A stretch of DNA of 8,280 nt, from positions 1 to 8,280 of the forward strand of contig DGOW01000061.1 in the NCBI GenBank assembly GCA_002390225.1, written 5' to 3'. A program made the position numbers and the translations under genes. The notes beneath the pieces were generated by a model. It made no database searches, was not told the origin of the DNA, and saw nothing but the letters and a program-made list of their open reading frames with translations. Shown here piece after piece: positions 5,701-8,280 of this stretch. The DNA comes from Gemmatimonadales bacterium UBA4456 (lineage in GTDB: Bacteria > Gemmatimonadota > Gemmatimonadetes > Longimicrobiales > Gaopeijiaceae). Every line of letters begins with the position of its first letter. The first letter of the stretch is position 1.

Positions 5701-8280
5701 CGCAGAGATCGACGACTCAGAGATGTACGTGGGAGAGCTGACCGCGGAGTGCCGGTCGGCAGCGGAGTACTGGGGTCTTCCCGAGGGTGAGATGCCCGAA
5801 TGGAAGAACTACCGGATCGCGGCTCCGCTCGAGGCGATCGAGGACGCAATGAAGGGTGAGGACCGGGTCTACGTCACGGTCATTCACCACTACGAGGATG
5901 TGGTGATCGGCGGAGATGCGGATGGATGTGACCGCGTCATCGAGAAGGTCGGCCGGGGCAGGGCGATCGACCTCGGACTCGACATGGTGGTTCACTGTGC
6001 TCCACTCGCTCCGTTCGAGAAGCGATGGCACGACATCCATTTGCGGGCCACTGCGCACGTGCCGGAGGTCCGGTTCTACACGAACGCCGGGAATCGTGCA
6101 TACGTCCCCACTCGCAAGTCGGCAGCCGACGCGATTACGCAGCAGGCGATCGATCCGGTCGACTTTCCGAAGACGCTGGAGGCTGCGTATCGGGACGGCG
6201 TACGCATCTTTGTCGAGCACGGCCCCCGTGCCATCCTCACCAATGCGATCGGCAGAATCCTTGGGGATCGTCCTCACCTCGTCGTCGCGTTGGACCCTCA
6301 TGAAGGTGCAGGGCTCGAAGCTCTCACGCGCTCTGTCGCGCGGCTCTGGGCGGCAGGCATTCCGATGGATCTGACCCAGTTCCTTTCAAGAATCAACGGA
6401 CTCCGAACGGGTGCTGAACCGCTCGACGCGCCTGATGGCGCTCTCCTTCGACTCTCAGCGCATCCACCGGACGTCGTGTGGCCGGAGTCCTTCGGACACG
6501 CTTCTTCGTATGAACCGACCAAAAAGCACATGGACGTAAAGACGACACCGCCGAACTCCGCGCCGACGCCCGATGGGCATGCGATGGCTCCTCCTCCGTC
6601 CGGAGGGTTCGGTTACGACGTCGGTGGACACTTCATAACGCCGTCGATCGACTCAGCCCCTTCGGGACGCAGCATCGCAGCAGCTGCTTCCGTCTCGGCC
6701 AGCGCCCCGGTGACGCCGCCGGTGCCCGGCACTCCGGCCGCTCCTGTCACCCGATCAGTGGCCGCAGCAGATCCGTCTCTGGAGCTTTTCAGCGCTGTAG
6801 CCGAAGCGCATGCGGAGTTCCTGCGCGAACAGAAAGAGACGCATGAGGCGTTTCTTGCCATGGGCATGGGACTGATCTCGGATGGTGCCCCGGCGATGCC
6901 CTCTGCAGCCCCTGTTGTGGCTCCGCCGCGTGCTCCGGACCTTCGAGTAGTTGTCGAGCCCGATGCCGCTCCGGTGCCAACTCCTGCTCCGGTGGCACCA
7001 GCTGCTCCAGTGACTCCGTCGCCACCCGCTGTCTTGGCCGTACCCGCTGCCCCGGTGACCCCTGTGGCGCCCGCCGCTCCGGTGATACCGGCCGTACCCG
7101 AGGCTTCGGCGCCGGCGCGGAAGTCCGACAAGAAATCGGATGGCCCTCCTTCTCCGCTCATTCCGACGCATCCACCGATCAATCGCGACGAAATGCCGGA
7201 GACGGTTTTTCTGACGCGTGAGCAGCTCGAGGTGCATGCGGGTGGCAAGATCTCCGAGATCTTTGGGGAGCTCTTCGAACAGCAGGACGGTTACGAGCGT
7301 CAGGTGCGTATGCCGGAGCCTCCGCTTCTCTTCGCAGACCGGGCCCTCATGATCGAGGGTGAGCCCGGCAGCATGAAGAAGGGTCGGGTGGTCACCGAGA
7401 CAGACGTGAAGCACGACGAGTGGTACCTGCACACCGGACGTATGGCGCCGGGTGTCGTGATCGAGTCCGGTCAGGCAGATCTGCTGCTCATCTCCTGGCT
7501 CGGTGCCGATTTTCTCAACAAATCGGATCGCGTCTACCGTCTACTTGGGTGCGACCTGACGTTCCATGGAGACCTACCGGCGCCCGGCGACACCATGACG
7601 TACGACATCTACGTCGATGGGCACGCAAAAACCGGCGATGTGCGGCTCTTCTTCTTCCATTACGACTGCTACATCGGTGATCGGCTGCTCATTTCCGTTC
7701 GGAACGGGCAAGCCGGCTTCTTCACCGAGGAAGAACTCACTGGCTCCGGTGGCGTATTGTGGGCCGCTGAGGACGACGAGCCTGATCCGGATGCGGTGCT
7801 CGACCCGATGCCTCAGGTCAGCCGCAAGTCGAGCTTTACCGCCGACGAGGTGCAGGCCTGGGTCAATGGCGATGCGTTCACCTGCTTCGGTGAAGGGTTC
7901 GAGATGACGTGCCCGCACACGCGGACACCGAACACGCCGGGCGGCTTGCTGAGTCTGATCGACCATGTGCCTGAGTGGGATCCGAAGGGCGGGCCGTGGG
8001 GACGCGGATATCTGCGCGCCGAGGCTCAGGTGCCCGTCGACGCCTGGTTCTATGAGGGGCACTTCAAGAACGACTCTTGCATGCCGGGTACCCTGATGGC
8101 CGATGCGGCCACGCAGGCCATGTCCTTCGCAATGGCCGCCATGGGCTTCACGATTCCGCGCGATGGATGGCGCTTCGAGCCCGTTCCTGGCGAACTGGCG
8201 CGTTTTCTCTGCAGGGGTCAGGTGATTCCGGACGGTCCACACCTGCTCGAATATGAGATCTTCATCGAGGATGTCGTCGA
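2756..8280 (+). CDS. pfaC: PfaC/Pfa3-like PUFA (secondary lipid) synthase subunit, 3' partial: KS-CLF-AT-DH
   Basis: An open frame of 1841 complete codons from ATG 2756 to the window end without a stop. In order: KS (residues about 6-438), KS-like chain length factor (about 466-790), AT (about 880-1190), a Pro/Ala linker with one embedded helix (about 1200-1475), and the first FabA-like hot-dogs (about 1480 onward). In PUFA synthases the KS/CLF pair elongates the acyl chain, the AT transfers acyl groups, and the FabA-like DH removes water from 3-hydroxyacyl-ACP and can isomerise trans-2 to cis-3 double bonds, fixing cis bonds in the product. Fusion of the AT between CLF and DH matches myxobacterial Pfa3, not the split PfaB/PfaC of marine gammaproteobacteria. 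Family members continue with a second DH and, in myxobacteria, an AGPAT-like domain; neither is visible here. It may equally belong to a related secondary-lipid synthase whose product is unknown. Confidence 0.92.
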   Translation, partial: MSGRFEPIAIVGRACVLPGALSPEALFEAVRNARVLIDEAPAGAWGLDARQLLHDHAPGPSQEYVVSNRGGYVTGFDEIFDGDYFAERISEVERLDPLTRWLLHCTRTALAEAGVQQAPSGTGLIIGNLSYPTVEHTRFVQDHWLETGDHAPGDRLVGSSSDPRNRFSSGGPTQLVAHAFGLNGDVFALDAACASSLYALEIACRRLQDQEADLMLAGGVARADPLFIHLGFTALQALSPSGRSRPLHKDADGLLPAEGAGLVVLKRLSDAQKDGDRIFGVIRSVGLSNDGRQSGFLAPAMDGQIRAMESAYEQAGLSPSDIDFIECHATGTPRGDTVELESLAQVWGDGPKPAIGSLKGNIGHPITASGVASLLKVLSSFEAKLLPPTPCDDPLDAIGGHGFRLLSEAEPWESEGPRRAAISNFGFGGNNAHLIVEEWIDPGARSGAGVADAKEYGRPAGSRGPIAIAGIGVIAGETVGLPDFVRRLVGPRDDTGTKTSEIVLSMTKLGFPPNDLQESLAQQTSILAVVEEALRQVGGLNPDRTGVYIGMCVDPQAARHGLRVRLQELLSEDADMTGWRKVNSRSARHLTAAGVIGCMPNIPANRIHAQQDWRAPGFTVASEELSGIDALKLAARALQAGEIDYALVGASDFSHESAHRDAAARILPEDRHRPGDAAIALVVMREQDAIDKGYPVFASIVEDVEPSAAGAVQLSLTPEAGESEVTARFGHAHGASGLLHVASGAITAQLGVTLDREGAWPAPRQLDSVHTQVTVRSFLGLDGTVSLRAPVSTTDLVSPVDAPVARFYAAASLTDLGAAVAAGGESQVGDVRVALVGRNAGDLVRLEAHAAQELSAGREPHAPGIFFGSGEHEGEVAFCYTGAAAAYPGAARDLLMAFPEIGHDLTDRFVGTPRLATDLYGADVTGFSPATQLTGSSFVCQVHSIFTREVLGMKPEAAIGLSSGETNSLMAFGVWSDLDDMIAEIDDSEMYVGELTAECRSAAEYWGLPEGEMPEWKNYRIAAPLEAIEDAMKGEDRVYVTVIHHYEDVVIGGDADGCDRVIEKVGRGRAIDLGLDMVVHCAPLAPFEKRWHDIHLRATAHVPEVRFYTNAGNRAYVPTRKSAADAITQQAIDPVDFPKTLEAAYRDGVRIFVEHGPRAILTNAIGRILGDRPHLVVALDPHEGAGLEALTRSVARLWAAGIPMDLTQFLSRINGLRTGAEPLDAPDGALLRLSAHPPDVVWPESFGHASSYEPTKKHMDVKTTPPNSAPTPDGHAMAPPPSGGFGYDVGGHFITPSIDSAPSGRSIAAAASVSASAPVTPPVPGTPAAPVTRSVAAADPSLELFSAVAEAHAEFLREQKETHEAFLAMGMGLISDGAPAMPSAAPVVAPPRAPDLRVVVEPDAAPVPTPAPVAPAAPVTPSPPAVLAVPAAPVTPVAPAAPVIPAVPEASAPARKSDKKSDGPPSPLIPTHPPINRDEMPETVFLTREQLEVHAGGKISEIFGELFEQQDGYERQVRMPEPPLLFADRALMIEGEPGSMKKGRVVTETDVKHDEWYLHTGRMAPGVVIESGQADLLLISWLGADFLNKSDRVYRLLGCDLTFHGDLPAPGDTMTYDIYVDGHAKTGDVRLFFFHYDCYIGDRLLISVRNGQAGFFTEEELTGSGGVLWAAEDDEPDPDAVLDPMPQVSRKSSFTADEVQAWVNGDAFTCFGEGFEMTCPHTRTPNTPGGLLSLIDHVPEWDPKGGPWGRGYLRAEAQVPVDAWFYEGHFKNDSCMPGTLMADAATQAMSFAMAAMGFTIPRDGWRFEPVPGELARFLCRGQVIPDGPHLLEYEIFIEDVV
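2771..4072 (+). other. Beta-ketoacyl synthase (KS) domain, catalytically complete
   Basis: It begins EPIAIVGRACVLPG and ends NFGFGGNNAHLIVEEW. The condensing triad is intact: Cys193 in LDAACASSLYALEIA (codon 3332-3334), His328 in ECHATGTPRGD (3737-3739) and His364 in KGNIGHPITASG (3845-3847). The segment ERLDPLTRWLLHCTRTALAEAG is typical of Pfa-type KS domains. It should carry out decarboxylative Claisen condensation with malonyl-ACP. Confidence 0.95.
4151..5130 (+). other. Chain length factor (CLF), KS-like without active Cys
   Basis: Starting at IAIAGIGVIAG, this is a second KS-like fold. The nucleophile position reads FTVASEELSGIDALKLA, with Glu624 (4625-4627) where KS has Cys. The KS HATGT segment is not recognisable, while FGHAHGASGLLH (from 4940) keeps the outline of the second His motif. 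At about 325 residues it is shorter than a full KS. CLF domains pair with the upstream KS and influence chain length; it is not expected to condense by itself. Confidence 0.85.
5380..6330 (+). other. Acyltransferase (AT) domain
   Basis: It begins VAFCYTGAAAAYPGAARDLL. The nucleophile elbow is GLSSGETN, with Ser962 at 5639-5641 in place of the common GHSxG, and the catalytic His is in VVHCAPLAPF (His1080, 5993-5995). The C-terminal part EHGPRAILTNAIGRIL is standard for the family. I find no clear Arg at the position where malonyl-specific ATs hold the malonyl carboxylate, as also reported for PfaB-type ATs, so an acyl or product-transfer role is as likely as malonyl loading. The preceding 250 bases are a KS-AT linker with no recognisable domain of their own. 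Confidence 0.85.
6400..7185 (+). other. Low-complexity Pro/Ala linker between AT and DH
   Basis: About 260 residues rich in Pro, Ala, Val, Thr and Ser. It includes a run of imperfect APVTP / PAAPV units (about 6694-6765 and 6930-7110) encoded by repeated gctccggtg-like DNA, ending in a charged RKSDKKSD stretch. It is probably a flexible tether that lets the DH module reach the ACPs. A short helical island (6770-6880) interrupts it. No stop or frame change occurs across it. Confidence 0.8.
6770..6880 (+). other. Embedded amphipathic helix with 11-residue repeat (possible docking or dimer element)
   Basis: Between two Pro/Ala stretches lies a Pro-free segment of about 30 residues, DPSLELFSAVAEAHAEFL followed by REQKETHEAFLAMGMG. 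His recurs after 11 residues (codons 6809 and 6842), as does Phe-Leu, giving a hendecad-like helical pattern with an HxxFL core. I take it to be a conserved helical interaction element of these subunits. The function is inferred from pattern and placement only. Confidence 0.5.
7190..8280 (+). other. FabA-like dehydratase region (two hot-dog folds visible, second cut by window end)
   Basis: After PETVFLTREQLEVHAGGKISEIFG, typical of the entry to PfaC DH domains, comes EQQDGYERQVRMPEPPLL. The first hot-dog has WYLHTGRMAPGVVIESGQADLLLISWLG (His1559, 7430-7432), a divergent version of the FabA motif. The second has WFYEGHFKNDSCMPGTLMADA, with catalytic His1769 (8060-8062) and the FabA Asp equivalent at 8102-8104. 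The usual Pro after HFxxD is Ser here (8075-8077). The domain should dehydrate 3-hydroxyacyl-ACP, with isomerisation possible. Expected later parts (second DH, possibly AGPAT) lie beyond the window. Confidence 0.88.

Noticed and set aside
6930..7110. Repeated gctccggtg-like DNA units as a possible non-coding repeat or CRISPR
   Set aside because: The units are short, irregular and in frame as Ala-Pro-Val-rich linker; there are no spacers of constant length.
6613..7248. Minus-strand open frame with collagen-like Gly-Ala-Thr repeats
   Set aside because: The pattern is the reverse complement of the Pro/Ala linker codons of the sense gene; no separate start signal or domain supports it.
7574..8242. 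Minus-strand open frame of 222 codons opposite the FabA-like DH
   Set aside because: The sense strand encodes conserved DH motifs (HFKND, MPGTLM); the antisense product has no recognisable features.

Overview
The window holds two adjacent plus-strand genes, both running off an edge, that encode large subunits of a Pfa-type (PUFA synthase or 'secondary lipid' synthase) iterative multidomain complex. The first CDS (1-2734, 5' end missing) is the C-terminal part of a PfaA/Pfa2-like subunit: the tail of one acyl carrier protein (ACP), one complete ACP, a ketoreductase (KR) and a C-terminal dehydratase-like double hot-dog (DH). The second CDS (2756-8280, 3' end missing) is a PfaC/Pfa3-like subunit: ketosynthase (KS), chain-length-factor-like KS (CLF), acyltransferase (AT), a long Pro/Ala linker, and the start of the FabA-like DH region. 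The genes are 21 bp apart with a clear Shine-Dalgarno, so they are very probably co-transcribed. Essentially the whole window is coding.

Host: the DNA is GC-rich (low-to-mid 60s percent judged by eye, not counted), with compact bacterial gene spacing. An AT fused between CLF and FabA-like DH in one protein matches the KS-CLF-AT-DH-DH layout known for myxobacterial Pfa3. It differs from the gammaproteobacterial layout, where the AT is the separate protein PfaB. This suggests a myxobacterium or another bacterium carrying that cluster type. The lineage cannot be fixed from the window, and the codon usage looks less extremely GC3-rich than in typical soil myxobacteria.

How the parts work together: ACPs carry the growing chain; KS/CLF condense malonyl units; KR reduces the 3-keto group; FabA-like DHs dehydrate and can isomerise the double bond; an enoyl reductase, not in this window, would complete selected cycles. 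The first-subunit N-terminus (expected KS-MAT-further ACPs), the rest of the second subunit (expected second DH, possibly an AGPAT-like acyltransferase) and the enoyl reductase gene must lie outside.

Most notable observation: the C-terminal DH of the first subunit keeps the outline of the fold but appears to have lost its catalytic residues (no His in the expected region, Glu at the expected Asp). All dehydration may therefore fall to the FabA-like domains of the second subunit. This is a variant of a known system; I see no evidence of a wholly new one.
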